A DNA stretch of 64,000 nucleotides from Streptomyces sp. MJM8645 (lineage in GTDB: Bacteria > Actinomycetota > Actinomycetes > Streptomycetales > Streptomycetaceae). The stretch covers positions 3,545,001 through 3,609,000 of the forward strand of contig NZ_LJJF01000001.1 of the NCBI RefSeq assembly GCF_001625365.1. Reading direction: 5' to 3'. The position numbers and the translations under genes were made by a program. Under the pieces are notes generated by a model. That model made no database searches. It had not been told where the DNA came from and saw only the letters and a program-made list of their open reading frames with translations. Shown piece after piece: positions 39,405-48,507 of the stretch (position 1 is its first letter; every line of letters begins with the position of its first letter).

Positions 39405-41138
39405 CTACGGCCGCGGGATGTTGCGCAGGTTGCTGCGGGCCAGGTCGATCATGCGCCCGACCCCGCCGGAGAGCACCGTCCGCCCGGCCGCCAGCGCGAA
39501 GCCCTTCAGCTGGGCCGCCGTGATGTACGGCGGGATGGACAGCGCGTTGGGGTCGGTGACCACGTCCACCAGAGCGGGGCCGGGCCGCTCCAGCGCCTCC
39601 GCCAGCACCTCCCGGACCCTCCCCGGCTCGGTGACCCGCTTGGCCGGGATGCCCATCGCCCGCGCGATCCCCGCGTAGTCGACGTCCCCGTTGTCGATCT
39701 CGTACTCCGGGTAGCCCGAGACCAGCATCTCCAGCTTGATCATGCCGAGCGCCCCGTTGTTGAAGACGACGGTCTTCACCGGCAGCCGGTGCTTGGCCAC
39801 CGTCAGCAGTTCGCCGAGCAGCATGCCGACCCCGCCGTCACCGGCCATCGCGATCACCTGCCGCCCGGGGCAGGCCAGTTGGGCGCCGATGGCGTGCGGC
39901 AGGGCGTTGGCCATCGAGCCGTGCAGGAAGGAGCCGATCACCCGGCGGCGGCCGTTCGGCTGGAGGTAGCGGGCGGCCCAGACGTTGTTCATGCCGGTGT
40001 CCACGGTGAACACCGCGTCGTCGGCGGCCACCTCGTCGAGCACCGAGGCGACGTACTCGGGGTGGATCGGCAGGTGCTTCTCGATGTCCCGGGTGTAGGC
40101 GCCGACCACGTCCTCCAGCGAGCGGCAGTGCTTGCGCAGCATCCCGTCGAGGAAGGCGCGGTCGCGCTTGGCGTCCAACAGCGGCAGGACGGCCCGCAGG
40201 GTGGCGGCGACATCGCCGTGGACGGCCAGTTCGAGCGCGGTGCGGCGGCCCAGCCGGGTGGCGTCGTGGTCGACCTGGACGGTGTGCGCCTGCGGCAGGA
40301 AGGAGTCGTACGGGAAGTCGGTGCCGAGCAGCAGCACCAGGTCGGCGGAGTGCAGCGCCTCGTGGCAGGCGCCGTAGCCGAGCAGGCCGCTCATGCCGAC
40401 GTCGTACGGGTTGTCGTACTGGATCCACTCCTTGCCGCGCAGGGAGTGCCCGACCGGCGCGTTCAGGGCCCGGGCCGCCTCCATCACCTCGCCGTGCGCC
40501 CCGCGCACCCCCGCACCGCAGAACAGGGCGACCTTGCGGGCCGCGTTGAGCAGCCGGGCCAGCTCCTGCACCTGGGACCACGGCGGCGCGGCGACGGCCT
40601 GCTCGGTGAGGAAGTGGCTGGTCCCGGTGGGCCCGGCGGCGGGGAGCGCGGCGACGTCCCCGGGGAAGGCCAGCACCGAGACGCCGTGCGAGCCGAGCGC
40701 GTGCTGGATGGCGATCCGCATCAGCCGGGGCAGCTGGGCGGGGGTGGAGAGCATCTCGCACCAGGAGCTGCAGTCGGTGAACACCCGCTCGGGGTGGGTC
40801 TCCTGGAAGAAGCCGGTGCCGATCTGCCCGGACGGGATGTGCGAGGCGAGCGCCAGCACCGGCAGGCCGCTGCGCTGGGCGTCGTACAGGCCCTGGACGA
40901 GGTGGGTGTTGCCGGGCCCGCAGGAGCCGGCGCAGACCGCGAGCCGGCCGCTGAGCTCGGCCTCGGCGGCCGCCGCGAAGGCGCCCGCCTCCTCGTTGCG
41001 CACGTGCACCCAGCTGATGCCGTCGGTCCGCCGGATCGCGTCCACGACCGGGTTGAGGCTGTCTCCGACCACGCCGTAGACCCGCTCGACCCCGGCCTGC
41101 CGGAGCACCTCCACCATCTGTTCGGCCACGCTCGCCAC
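39405..41138 (-). CDS. poxB: Pyruvate dehydrogenase (quinone)/pyruvate oxidase
   Basis: This 577-residue thiamine-diphosphate enzyme has the usual three domains. The N-terminal Pyr domain carries the catalytic Glu in VHVRNEEAGAFAAAA, with SCGPGNTHLVQGLYDA following. The central FAD-associated domain is VALFCGAGVRGAHGEV. The C-terminal PP domain has the metal/TPP motif AMAGDGGVGMLLGELLT ... VVFNN. PoxB-type enzymes convert pyruvate to acetate and CO2 while feeding quinones, usually in stationary phase. The last 20 residues (MIDLARSNLRNIPRP) resemble the membrane-binding tail of PoxB. GGAGAG precedes GTG 41138. Confidence 0.92.
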   Translation of the reverse strand: MASVAEQMVEVLRQAGVERVYGVVGDSLNPVVDAIRRTDGISWVHVRNEEAGAFAAAAEAELSGRLAVCAGSCGPGNTHLVQGLYDAQRSGLPVLALASHIPSGQIGTGFFQETHPERVFTDCSSWCEMLSTPAQLPRLMRIAIQHALGSHGVSVLAFPGDVAALPAAGPTGTSHFLTEQAVAAPPWSQVQELARLLNAARKVALFCGAGVRGAHGEVMEAARALNAPVGHSLRGKEWIQYDNPYDVGMSGLLGYGACHEALHSADLVLLLGTDFPYDSFLPQAHTVQVDHDATRLGRRTALELAVHGDVAATLRAVLPLLDAKRDRAFLDGMLRKHCRSLEDVVGAYTRDIEKHLPIHPEYVASVLDEVAADDAVFTVDTGMNNVWAARYLQPNGRRRVIGSFLHGSMANALPHAIGAQLACPGRQVIAMAGDGGVGMLLGELLTVAKHRLPVKTVVFNNGALGMIKLEMLVSGYPEYEIDNGDVDYAGIARAMGIPAKRVTEPGRVREVLAEALERPGPALVDVVTDPNALSIPPYITAAQLKGFALAAGRTVLSGGVGRMIDLARSNLRNIPRP

Positions 41139-41252
41139 GGGTGCTCTCCAATCACCGGCCGCCGACTGCCGCAGGACACCTGCACCCTCCGACGGCCGGG
41201 CCCGCCCCGCACCCGGAGCGGACCCGAACAGGTGAACGACCGGCTGGTGCGG

Positions 41253-43658
41253 CTACTCCGCCGCCAGGTGGTCCTGCTGCCCGAGCTTGCCGCTGACCAG
41301 GCCCGCCTGCGCCTGCCGCCGGGCGGGCTCGCGGCCGGGCGGCTGGCCGCACCGCTCCTTTGCCGGCGGCGCGGTGGTCGGCAGGGTGACCGGCTGCCCG
41401 GCCTTCACCTGCACCGGCTCGCCGTCGTGCCACAGGTGCAGCACCTCGCCGCGGCGCAGCGCGTACGTCGTCCCCTCGTGGGTGATCTGGACGCCCAGCA
41501 ACTGCCCGCGGACCATCAGCGAGAACCCGAGCCTCATCAGCCCGCCCGGCAGCCGGGGCCGGAAGGACAGCGAGTCGCTGTGGTCGCGCAGCCCCCCGAA
41601 GCCCGCCACCAGGGCGATGCAGGCGCCCGCGAGCGAGGCCATGTGCAGGCCGTCGCGGGTGTTGCCGCCGAGGTCGTGCAGGTCCATCAGCGCCGCCTCG
41701 GCCGTGTAGTCGTACGCGAGGTCGAGCTGGCCGACCTCGGCGGCGATCACCGCCTGGGTGCACGCGGAGAGCGAGGAGTCGCGGACGGTGAGCCGCTCGT
41801 AGTAGGCGAAGTTGCGGGCCTTCTGCTCGTCGGTGAACGCGTCGCCGCGGACCTGCATGGCGAGCACCAGGTCGGCCTGCTTGACCACCTGCTTGCGGTA
41901 CAGGTCGAAGTACGGGTAGTGCAGCAGCAGCGGGTACTTCTCGGGCGGGGTGTGCTCGAAGTCCCAGACCTGGTGGTGGGTGAAGCCGTCGGCCTGCGGG
42001 TGCACGCCGAGGTCCTCGTCGTACGGGATGTACATCGCGGCCGCGGCGTCCCGCCAGGCGGCGGTCTCCTCGGTGTCGACGCCGAGTTCGGCGGCCTCGT
42101 GCGGGTGGCGGGCGGCGGCCTCGGCGGCGGCGCGCAGGTTCGTCTGCGCCATCAGGTTGGTGAACACGTTGTTGTCGGCGACGGCGCTGTACTCGTCCGG
42201 GCCGGTGACGCCCTCGATGCGGAACTTGCCCGAGACGTCGTGGTGGCCGAGCGAGCGCCACATCCGGGCGGTCTCCACGAGCAGTTCGAGCCCGTACGCG
42301 CGCTCGAACTCGGCGTCCCCGGTGGCCCGGACGTAGCGGGCGACGGCGGCGGCGATGTCGGCGCCGATGTGGAAGGCGGCGGTACCGGCCGGCCAGTACC
42401 CGGAGCACTCCTCGCCGCGGATGGTGCGCCAGGGGAACACCGCTCCGGCCAGGCCGAGTTGGGCGGCCCGCTCGCGGGCCAGCGGCAGCGTGGTGTGCCG
42501 CCAGCGCAGGGCCTGGTTGACGGCCCCGGGCAGGCAGTAGGTGAGCACCGGCAGGACGAAGGTCTCGGTGTCCCAGAAGCTGTGGCCGTCGTAACCCGGG
42601 CCGGTCAACCCCTTGGCGGGGATGGCCCGTTCCTCGCTGCGGGCGCCGGCCTGGAGGACGTGGAAGACGGCGAACCGGACGGCCTGCTGGAGTTCGACGT
42701 CGCCTTCGATCTCGACGTCGCTGGTCTCCCAGAACTCCTTGAGGTAGTCGGCCTGTTCGGCGGCCAGACCGTCCCAGCCGGTGTACCGGGCGGCGGTCAG
42801 CGCGGCCTCCACCTGGTCCCGGACGGCGGGCAGCGAGCGCGTCCCCGACCAGCCGTAGGCCATGAACTTGACCAGCCGCAGCCGCTGTCCGGGCCGGAGC
42901 ACGGTGGTGACGCTGATCCGGCAGTGGTCGGCCTCGGCCTCGGCGACGGTTTCGAGCTCCTCCGGGCCCTCGATCACGTGGTCCATCCCGGCGGCGACCC
43001 GGATCGCGCTGTAGCGGGTGCGGTGCACCAGGACGGCCTTGGTGCCGCTCGCGTGGTGCACCTCGGGCTGCAACGGCGCCTCCAGCACGGCGGAGGCCCG
43101 CGGATCGCCCTCGGGGCCGCCGGGCAGCTGCTCGTTGGCGACCAGCTCGGACTGGAGCACGATCCGCACCGGCCCGTCCACCGCCTCGACGCTGTACTCG
43201 ACCGCGGCGACCGCGCGCTGGGTGAGCGAGACCAGCCGGGAGGAGCGCACCCGGATGGTCCGGCCGGCCGGGGAGGTCCACTCGGCCTCGCGGTGCAGCA
43301 TCCCCTCCCGGAAGTCCAACCAGCGCTTGTGGCGGATGAGTTCGCCGTAGCGCAGGTCGAAGGGCTCGTCGTCGACCAACAGCCGGATGATCTTGCCGTT
43401 GGTCACGTTGATGACGCTCTGGCTGGACTCCGGGTAGCCGTAGCCGCCCTCGCCGTACGGCAGCGGGCGGAGCTCGAAGACACCGTTCAGGTAGGTGCCG
43501 GGGAGGCCGTGCGGCTCGCCCTCGTCCAGGTTGGCGCGCAGGCCGATGTGGCCGTTGGACAGCGCGAACAGCGACTCGGCGCGGGCCATCGCGGTCAGGT
43601 CCAGGCCCTGCTCGGCGATCTGCCAGGGGTCGACGGAGAAGTTGTCCAAGCCACTCAT
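41253..43658 (-). CDS. Glycoside hydrolase family 65 protein (disaccharide phosphorylase type)
   Basis: This 801-residue GH65 enzyme has an N-terminal beta-sandwich, the (alpha/alpha)6 barrel and a C-terminal beta part. The catalytic acid Glu sits in RIEGVTGPDEYSAVADNN (GPDEY). Substrate-loop features are GPGYDGHSFWDTETFVLPVL and FPWRTIRGEECSGYWPAGTAAFHIGADIA. GH65 covers maltose, trehalose and kojibiose phosphorylases. The adjacent beta-phosphoglucomutase gene fits a phosphorylase that makes beta-glucose 1-phosphate. The last 45 residues (KERCGQPPGREPARRQ ...) are an unconserved basic tail. ATG 43658 is used; a GTG 18 nt upstream is the alternative. Confidence 0.93.
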   Translation of the reverse strand: MSGLDNFSVDPWQIAEQGLDLTAMARAESLFALSNGHIGLRANLDEGEPHGLPGTYLNGVFELRPLPYGEGGYGYPESSQSVINVTNGKIIRLLVDDEPFDLRYGELIRHKRWLDFREGMLHREAEWTSPAGRTIRVRSSRLVSLTQRAVAAVEYSVEAVDGPVRIVLQSELVANEQLPGGPEGDPRASAVLEAPLQPEVHHASGTKAVLVHRTRYSAIRVAAGMDHVIEGPEELETVAEAEADHCRISVTTVLRPGQRLRLVKFMAYGWSGTRSLPAVRDQVEAALTAARYTGWDGLAAEQADYLKEFWETSDVEIEGDVELQQAVRFAVFHVLQAGARSEERAIPAKGLTGPGYDGHSFWDTETFVLPVLTYCLPGAVNQALRWRHTTLPLARERAAQLGLAGAVFPWRTIRGEECSGYWPAGTAAFHIGADIAAAVARYVRATGDAEFERAYGLELLVETARMWRSLGHHDVSGKFRIEGVTGPDEYSAVADNNVFTNLMAQTNLRAAAEAAARHPHEAAELGVDTEETAAWRDAAAAMYIPYDEDLGVHPQADGFTHHQVWDFEHTPPEKYPLLLHYPYFDLYRKQVVKQADLVLAMQVRGDAFTDEQKARNFAYYERLTVRDSSLSACTQAVIAAEVGQLDLAYDYTAEAALMDLHDLGGNTRDGLHMASLAGACIALVAGFGGLRDHSDSLSFRPRLPGGLMRLGFSLMVRGQLLGVQITHEGTTYALRRGEVLHLWHDGEPVQVKAGQPVTLPTTAPPAKERCGQPPGREPARRQAQAGLVSGKLGQQDHLAAE

Positions 43659-43680
43659 GCGACTACCCCGCTCCACTCAC

Positions 43681-44427
43681 TCATGCCTGCTCCTCCAGCA
43701 GTTCGGCGAGGTCGTCGACGACCACGGTCGCGCCGTCCCGGCGCAGTTCGGCGGCCTGCCCGGTGCGGTTGACCCCGACCACGGCCCCGAAGCCGCCCGC
43801 CCGGCCGGAGGCCACCCCGGCGAGCGCGTCCTCGAAGACGGCGGCGTGCGCGGGCTCGACGCCGAGCGTGCGGGCGGCGTACAGGTAGGTGTCGGGGGCG
43901 GGCTTGCCGGGCAGGCCCTCGCGCTGGGCGACGACGCCGTCCACGATCACGTCGAACAGCCCCTCGATGCCCGCCGCCCGCAGCACGTCCCGGCAGTTGG
44001 CGCTGGAGGACACCACGGCGCTGGGCAGCCCGAGCGCGCGCAGCCGGTGCACGTACGCGACCGAACCGTCGTACGGCTGGACGCCCTGCTCGCGGATCAG
44101 CCGCAGGACGGTGTCGTTCTTGGCCCGGCTGATCCCGTGCACGGTAGGGGTGTTGGGCGGATCGGCGTCGGTGCCCTCGGGCAGGTCGACGCCCCGGCTG
44201 TGCAGGAACGCCCGGGTGCCGTCCAGTCTCGGGCGGCCGTCCACGTAGGTGTCGTAGTCGGTGACGGCGTCGAAGGGGACGAACTGCCCGCCGGTGCGGG
44301 CGGCTTCGGCGCGCAGGAAGGAGTCGAAGGTGTCCTTCCAGGCCGCGGCGTGCACTTTGGCGGTCTGGGTGAGGACCCCGTCGAGGTCGAAGAGGAAAGC
44401 GCGGATGTCGTCCGGTAGCCCCAGCAT
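43681..44427 (-). CDS. Beta-phosphoglucomutase family HAD hydrolase
   Basis: This 248-residue HAD phosphatase-fold protein has the nucleophile motif AFLFDLDGVLTQTAKVHAAAW (D-x-D), motif II as AVVSSSANC, the conserved Lys in EGLPGKPAPDTYLYAA and the acidic motif as AAVFEDALAGVASG. A long cap insertion (LHSRGVDLPEGTDADPPNTPTVHGISRAKN) is typical of beta-PGM-like proteins fused or linked to GH65. It would convert beta-glucose 1-phosphate to glucose 6-phosphate, completing disaccharide use with the GH65 gene 22 bp downstream. AAGACT lies 6 nt before the ATG, a possible leaderless promoter. Confidence 0.92.
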   Translation of the reverse strand: MLGLPDDIRAFLFDLDGVLTQTAKVHAAAWKDTFDSFLRAEAARTGGQFVPFDAVTDYDTYVDGRPRLDGTRAFLHSRGVDLPEGTDADPPNTPTVHGISRAKNDTVLRLIREQGVQPYDGSVAYVHRLRALGLPSAVVSSSANCRDVLRAAGIEGLFDVIVDGVVAQREGLPGKPAPDTYLYAARTLGVEPAHAAVFEDALAGVASGRAGGFGAVVGVNRTGQAAELRRDGATVVVDDLAELLEEQA

Positions 44428-44453
44428 GGGTGCAGTCTTACCCGGGAACGCGG

Positions 44454-44500
44454 GGAAGCCGCCCATTTCCCGGCGGCGCGTCGCGGGAAGGGCGGCTTCC
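44454..44500. terminator. Long hairpin between the HAD and VOC genes
   Basis: GGAAGCCGCCC (44454-44464) and GGGCGGCTTCC (44490-44500) pair perfectly, and TTCCCG/CGGGAA pair inside them. It lies in the gap downstream of the VOC gene and upstream of the HAD gene, both on the minus strand, so it likely ends VOC transcription. Confidence 0.75.
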
Positions 44501-44578
44501 GGTTGCCCGGGTGCTCGTGGGCGGCCGGGTGGGCTCGTGGGTGCCCGGCGCCGGCACGGCGGGGGTGCCCGGCTGCTG

Positions 44579-45379
44579 TTACGGCGAGTCGGGCATCTGC
44601 GCCTCGGCGGCCTCCGCCACCGCGAACACCGCGCCCTGCGGGTCCTGGACGACCGCCATCCGGCCGGACTGCATGTCGAACGGCGGCTGGATCACCGAGC
44701 CGCCCGCCTTGACCAGGGCGTCCACGGTGGAGTCGGTGTCGTCCACCGAGAAGTAGGCCATCCAGTGCGAGGGCGTGCCCGCCCCCAGGTACTTGGGGAT
44801 CGGCTGCATGCCGCCCACCGTACGGCCGCCGGCGTTGAGCGAGAAGTACCCCTCCATGCCCTGGATGGTCGCCGGGCGCAGCCCGAGCGCCGGGAGGTAG
44901 AAGCGGCCGGCCGCGTCGGTGTCGGCGGTGTTGAGCTCGTTCCAGACCAGTGCGCCGGGCTCGTTGACCACGCCCGCGCCGATGAAGTCCATCGCCTGCC
45001 AGACGCCGAACACCGCGCCGGTCGGGTCGGCGGCGACCAGCATCCGGCCGATCACGCCGACGTCCATCGCCGGGTAGAGGATCGTGCCGCCGTGCTCGGC
45101 GATGGCGGCCCCGCTCACGTCGGCGTCGTCCGAGGCCAGGTAGGTGGTCCAGGCGACGGGCGGCAGCGGCTGGCCCTCGGGCGCGGACCGCGCCATGATC
45201 CCGGCGACCGGTCGGTCGTTGAGCATGCACACGGCGTAGCCGCCGAACTCGGCCGGGCCGACCTCGCCCTGCCAGCCGAACAGGTCGCGGTAGAAGTCGA
45301 GCGCGGCCTGCTGGTCGCTCGCCATCAGGTCGATCCAGCACGGGGTGCCGGGCTTGTACGGAGCGGTGACTACGGGCAT
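44579..45379 (-). CDS. VOC family protein (two glyoxalase-like domains)
   Basis: This 266-residue protein contains two glyoxalase/bleomycin-resistance (VOC) modules: residues about 8-120 (GTPCWIDLMASDQQAALDFYRDLFGWQGEVG ... GGTILYPAMDVGVIGRMLVAADPTGAVFGVWQ) and about 135-260 (GALVWNELNTADTDAAGRFYLPALG ... GGSVIQPPFDMQSGRMAVVQDPQGAVFAV). This tandem layout is common in Streptomyces and may form one metal or ligand site per module. The substrate is unknown. GGGAGG precedes the ATG with 8 nt spacing. Confidence 0.93.
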   Translation of the reverse strand: MPVVTAPYKPGTPCWIDLMASDQQAALDFYRDLFGWQGEVGPAEFGGYAVCMLNDRPVAGIMARSAPEGQPLPPVAWTTYLASDDADVSGAAIAEHGGTILYPAMDVGVIGRMLVAADPTGAVFGVWQAMDFIGAGVVNEPGALVWNELNTADTDAAGRFYLPALGLRPATIQGMEGYFSLNAGGRTVGGMQPIPKYLGAGTPSHWMAYFSVDDTDSTVDALVKAGGSVIQPPFDMQSGRMAVVQDPQGAVFAVAEAAEAQMPDSP

Positions 45380-45580
45380 TGCTGGGCCTCCCGAAGGCAG
45401 TGGTCGCCGGCGTGGTCGTCGGGGCGGGCGGGTCCCGGCCGCCCGGTGCCGGGCTGCCGGTGCCGGCCGTCAGCGCGAACGGCGGGTACACCGCCCACCA
45501 TCGGCCCGGCGCCGCGATCCCGCCACCGGACGGCGCCCTGGCGGGCGATCGGACGGGCCCGGGGCCCGTTGGCCGTCGGC

Positions 45581-45647
45581 GGGCCGTTCACGCGGTGTCG
45601 TGCCGCTCACGCCGCCGTAGGGGCCGTTCACGCGGCGTCGTGCCGCT
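45581..45647. repeat. Direct repeat at the 3' end of the SRPBCC gene
   Basis: A 27-bp sequence at 45581-45607 recurs at 45621-45647 with one mismatch. The second copy contains the stop codon and last codons of the minus-strand SRPBCC gene, so the gene end has been duplicated in tandem with a 40-bp period. Confidence 0.85.
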
Positions 45648-46077
45648 GGGCCGTGACGAAGTACGGCTGCACCTTGCCGCTCTGCGCGTAGTCCTTGAGC
45701 CGGACCAGCAGTTCGGCCCAGGTGCCGGCGACCAGCGGGACACCGTCCTCGCTGCCCGGCTGCCAGCCGCCGTGCCGGAACAGCAGCCGGGTGCGGCCGG
45801 GCTCGTCGGGCTGGTCGGCGAGGTCCCAGCTGATCCAGGTGCCGGCCCAGTGCGGCGGGAAGGCCCCGGCGTTGGCCCACACCACCCGGTCCAGGTCGGC
45901 CCGCTCGCGGCGCAGCCGGAACGGCTCGGGGACGCCGGGGAAGTCGAACAGCAGGACGTCGCCCTCCCGGTCCACGCCGGTGGTCCACCAGCTGGTCAGC
46001 CCGTCGTGCGTGTTGAGCGCGGCGAGGACGACGGCCCGGGGTGCGGCGATGTCGAACTGGAGGGCGATCTCGGGCAT
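45628..46077 (-). CDS. SRPBCC domain-containing protein
   Basis: This 149-residue START/SRPBCC-fold protein (AHSA1-like) opens MPEIALQFDIAAPRAVVLAALNTHDGLTSWWTTGVDREGDVL, the usual first strand, helix pair and SWW motif. The later TWISWDLADQPDEPGRTRLLFRHGGW strand pair and TWAELLVRLKDYAQSGKVQPYF C-terminal helix follow. Such proteins bind hydrophobic ligands or act as stress-related factors; the ligand is unknown. It stands alone, and the 3' end lies within a direct repeat. Confidence 0.92.
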   Translation of the reverse strand: MPEIALQFDIAAPRAVVLAALNTHDGLTSWWTTGVDREGDVLLFDFPGVPEPFRLRRERADLDRVVWANAGAFPPHWAGTWISWDLADQPDEPGRTRLLFRHGGWQPGSEDGVPLVAGTWAELLVRLKDYAQSGKVQPYFVTAQRHDAA

Positions 46078-46293
46078 GGGGGTCCGCCTTTCGGTGCGCG
46101 CCCCCCTTGTCCGTGGGCCGGGTCCGGTGTGCCGGGGTCCCGCGCGTCGGGCCCCCGTCCCTCGGGTCGCCCGTCCCTCAGGTCGCCCGGGCCGGGCGCC
46201 TCCCCGGTTTCTCCGGCCACCATGGCACGACCCCCGGGCCCGCGCGCCCTGGACGGCGCCGGCCCGGGGGTCGTCCCCACGGCTCGGGTGCGG

Positions 46294-48120
46294 TCAGCCG
46301 CCGCTGCCGTAGGTGGTGTTCGCGCAGATGTCGTCGTCCGCCGAGCGGGCGTCGTTGGTGACGGTGGTCGGCAGCGGCGCCGGGGGCGCCGGGGTGCCGT
46401 TCGCGGCCGCGCCGCCCGTCCCGGCGGCCGGGCCGGTGGCGCCGCCGCCGTTGGCCGCCGAGAAGTCCTTGCCGACGATCAGGGTCACGCCCGCCGAGTT
46501 GCCGGCCTCGACGCTGGCCCCCGGGAACAGCGCGGCGACCTTGTCGGCGTTCGCCTTCTGCCCGGAGCCGTACTCGATCATGGTGGTCTTGTACTTGGTG
46601 CTCGCCGCCTGGCCCGCCGTGGTGGCGACGAACTTGGCGGCCTTCAGCTGCGCGGTCGCCTTGCCGGCCAGGCCGTTCTCGGTCGTCCCGTTGTAGACCG
46701 CCACCTTGATCGACGAGTTGCCGGCGTCCGCGGCCGACGCGGCGGGCGCGCTGGACGCGGCCGACTGCGACGCGGCCGGTGCGCTCGGGCTGGCGGCCGC
46801 GTCCGGCTGCTGGCCGGTGGCGTTCTGCCCGTCGATGGTCTGGTCGGCCTTGAGGGTCTCCCAGAGCTTGTTGGCGTCCGGCTGGACCAGGTCGAGGTCC
46901 TTGTCCTGGGTGCGGTAACGCCAGGGCGCCGTCACGAACTTGAGGTCGTGCATGTCGATGTTCTTGAGCGACAGCCCGAAGGAGAGCAGCTTGTCCGCGG
47001 AGGCCAGCCCCGGGTCGACCACCAGCGACTTGGTCGCGGCGTCGGCCAGCGGCAGCAGGTTGGTGGGGCTCAGCCCGTCCTTCTTGACCTTGCTCGCGAG
47101 CGAGCTGAGGAAGGCCTGCTGGCGCTTCATCCGGCCGATGTCGGAGCCGTCGCCGATGCCGTGCCGCAGGCGCACGTAGTCCAGCGCCTGCTGGCCCTGC
47201 ACGGTCTGCTTGCCCTGCGGCAGGACGAGGTCGCCCTTCCTGTGCAGGTTGGGGTTGACGTCGCCCTCGTAGATGGCCTTCGGCAGGCAGACGTCGACAC
47301 CGTTCACGGCCTTGGTCATCGCGGAGAAGCCGTTGAAGTCGACCACGATGGTGTGGTCGACCCGGATCCCGGTGAGCTTCTCCACCGTGTTCTGGGCGCA
47401 GGCCGGGTTGCCGCCGTCGCTGCCGCCGACCGAGAAGGCCGCGTTGAACAGGTCGCTGGACGCCCCCTTGGTCCACTTGCCGTTGGGCAGCTTGCAGGGC
47501 GGGATCGGGACCTTCGCGTTGCGCGGGATCGAGATGCCCACGGCGTGCTTGTGGTCGGCGTAGACGTGCAGCAGGATCGTGGTGTCCGAGCGGGCGCCGC
47601 CGTCCTCGCCGCCGCCGAGGTCCGAGTTGTTGCCGCCGCGGCTGTCCGAACCGATCAGCAGGACGTTGACCGGCTTGTTGCCGTCCGCGTCGGCCTGCGC
47701 CTCCGGCGGGCGGTCGGTGGCTATCGCGTCGCCGTCGAAGGACTTGATGTTGGCGTTCAGCTTGAAGTAGATCGCCCCGCCGGCGCCCGCGATCAGCACC
47801 AGCACGCCGGCCGCCGACCAGGCGACGATCTTCTTCACGTTCTTCTTGGGCTTGCGGCTGTTGCGCGCCGCCGCCCGGCCGCCGCCGGCCGCCGCCGCCT
47901 CAGGCCTGCCGCCGTCCTTGCCCGCGCCCCGACCGCCGTCCTTGCCCGCGTCCTTGCCGCCGTCCTTGCCAGCGCGGCCAGCGCCCTTGCCCTGGGCGGC
48001 GCGTCGGGCCTCCGCCCGGCCGCCGGTACGCGGCGGCGGCACGGACCCATCGCTCCCCGTCGTGAGCGCGCCGGGTGCGTTCTCCCCCCGAGCCGGGCCC
48101 TCGCCCCACTGACCTGACAT
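46294..48120 (-). CDS. LytR-CpsA-Psr (LCP) family protein with LytR_C domain
   Basis: This 608-residue envelope enzyme has a cytoplasmic N-terminal tail of about 95 residues rich in Gly, Lys and Asp (repeated GKDGG units), one membrane helix (about 97-120), the LCP domain (about 150-320; PVNVLLIGSDSRGG, ARSDTTILLHVYADHKHAVGISIPRN, LDYVRLRHGIGDGSDIGRMKRQQAFL with its conserved Arg residues) and a C-terminal LytR_C domain (about 455-545; SIKVAVYNGTTENGLAG). LCP proteins transfer glycopolymers from undecaprenyl diphosphate to peptidoglycan. AAAGG precedes the ATG with 7 nt spacing. A symmetric element lies upstream. Confidence 0.96.
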   Translation of the reverse strand: MSGQWGEGPARGENAPGALTTGSDGSVPPPRTGGRAEARRAAQGKGAGRAGKDGGKDAGKDGGRGAGKDGGRPEAAAAGGGRAAARNSRKPKKNVKKIVAWSAAGVLVLIAGAGGAIYFKLNANIKSFDGDAIATDRPPEAQADADGNKPVNVLLIGSDSRGGNNSDLGGGEDGGARSDTTILLHVYADHKHAVGISIPRNAKVPIPPCKLPNGKWTKGASSDLFNAAFSVGGSDGGNPACAQNTVEKLTGIRVDHTIVVDFNGFSAMTKAVNGVDVCLPKAIYEGDVNPNLHRKGDLVLPQGKQTVQGQQALDYVRLRHGIGDGSDIGRMKRQQAFLSSLASKVKKDGLSPTNLLPLADAATKSLVVDPGLASADKLLSFGLSLKNIDMHDLKFVTAPWRYRTQDKDLDLVQPDANKLWETLKADQTIDGQNATGQQPDAAASPSAPAASQSAASSAPAASAADAGNSSIKVAVYNGTTENGLAGKATAQLKAAKFVATTAGQAASTKYKTTMIEYGSGQKANADKVAALFPGASVEAGNSAGVTLIVGKDFSAANGGGATGPAAGTGGAAANGTPAPPAPLPTTVTNDARSADDDICANTTYGSGG

Positions 48121-48216
48121 GCGCGTACCTTTCACCGACGGAAGCGACGCCCCGGACGATCTGGCGCACCGCACACAGGGAGACGGTCGGAGCCGTTCCC
48201 AGGTTGCACATACGAA

Positions 48217-48234
48217 CATCGGTACAAACCGATG
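48217..48234. promoter_or_regulatory. Inverted repeat upstream of the LCP gene
   Basis: CATCGGT (48217-48223) and ACCGATG (48228-48234) are perfect complements around ACAA. It lies about 100 bp upstream of the LCP start, a plausible regulator site. Confidence 0.5.
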
Positions 48235-48494
48235 AACGTGGCTTCCGATCATATTTAGGCCCGACGCGGTCACCGACCTCCGGTCCACCACCAACCCCGG
48301 CCACCACGGCGCAAGCTCGCCACAGAACACCCGAAACCAGCCGATTACGACGTGACCTACGCCACCTCTCCCCGCCCCAGCGGCACCATCCGGCACCACG
48401 CGCCGCACGTCCGCCGCCGCCCGGGACGGTCCGGGGGTTATCCTCACCCCGCCCCAGGGGGATGCCCCCGTTTCTCAAGGCCCGTTCGCTAGAC

Positions 48495-48500
48495 CAGACT
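48495..48500 (+). promoter_or_regulatory. Leaderless-type -10 of the desaturase gene
   Basis: CAGACT (A2 and T6 conserved) is followed by 7 nt and ATG 48508. There is no SD in the gap. Confidence 0.45.
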
Positions 48501-48507
48501 CAGCACC

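Larger units (their letters stand above)
48121..48507. other. Divergent promoter region of LCP and desaturase genes
   Basis: This 387-bp region holds no gene that I can support. The stretch 48200-48260 is AT-richer and contains the inverted repeat at 48217-48234. CAGACT at 48495-48500 lies 7 nt before the desaturase ATG. Confidence 0.5.

Noticed and set aside
39324..43772. 1482-codon open frame opposite poxB and GH65
   Set aside because: Both minus-strand frames carry complete enzyme motifs; the plus-strand frame is a low-complexity Val/Gly/Arg shadow.
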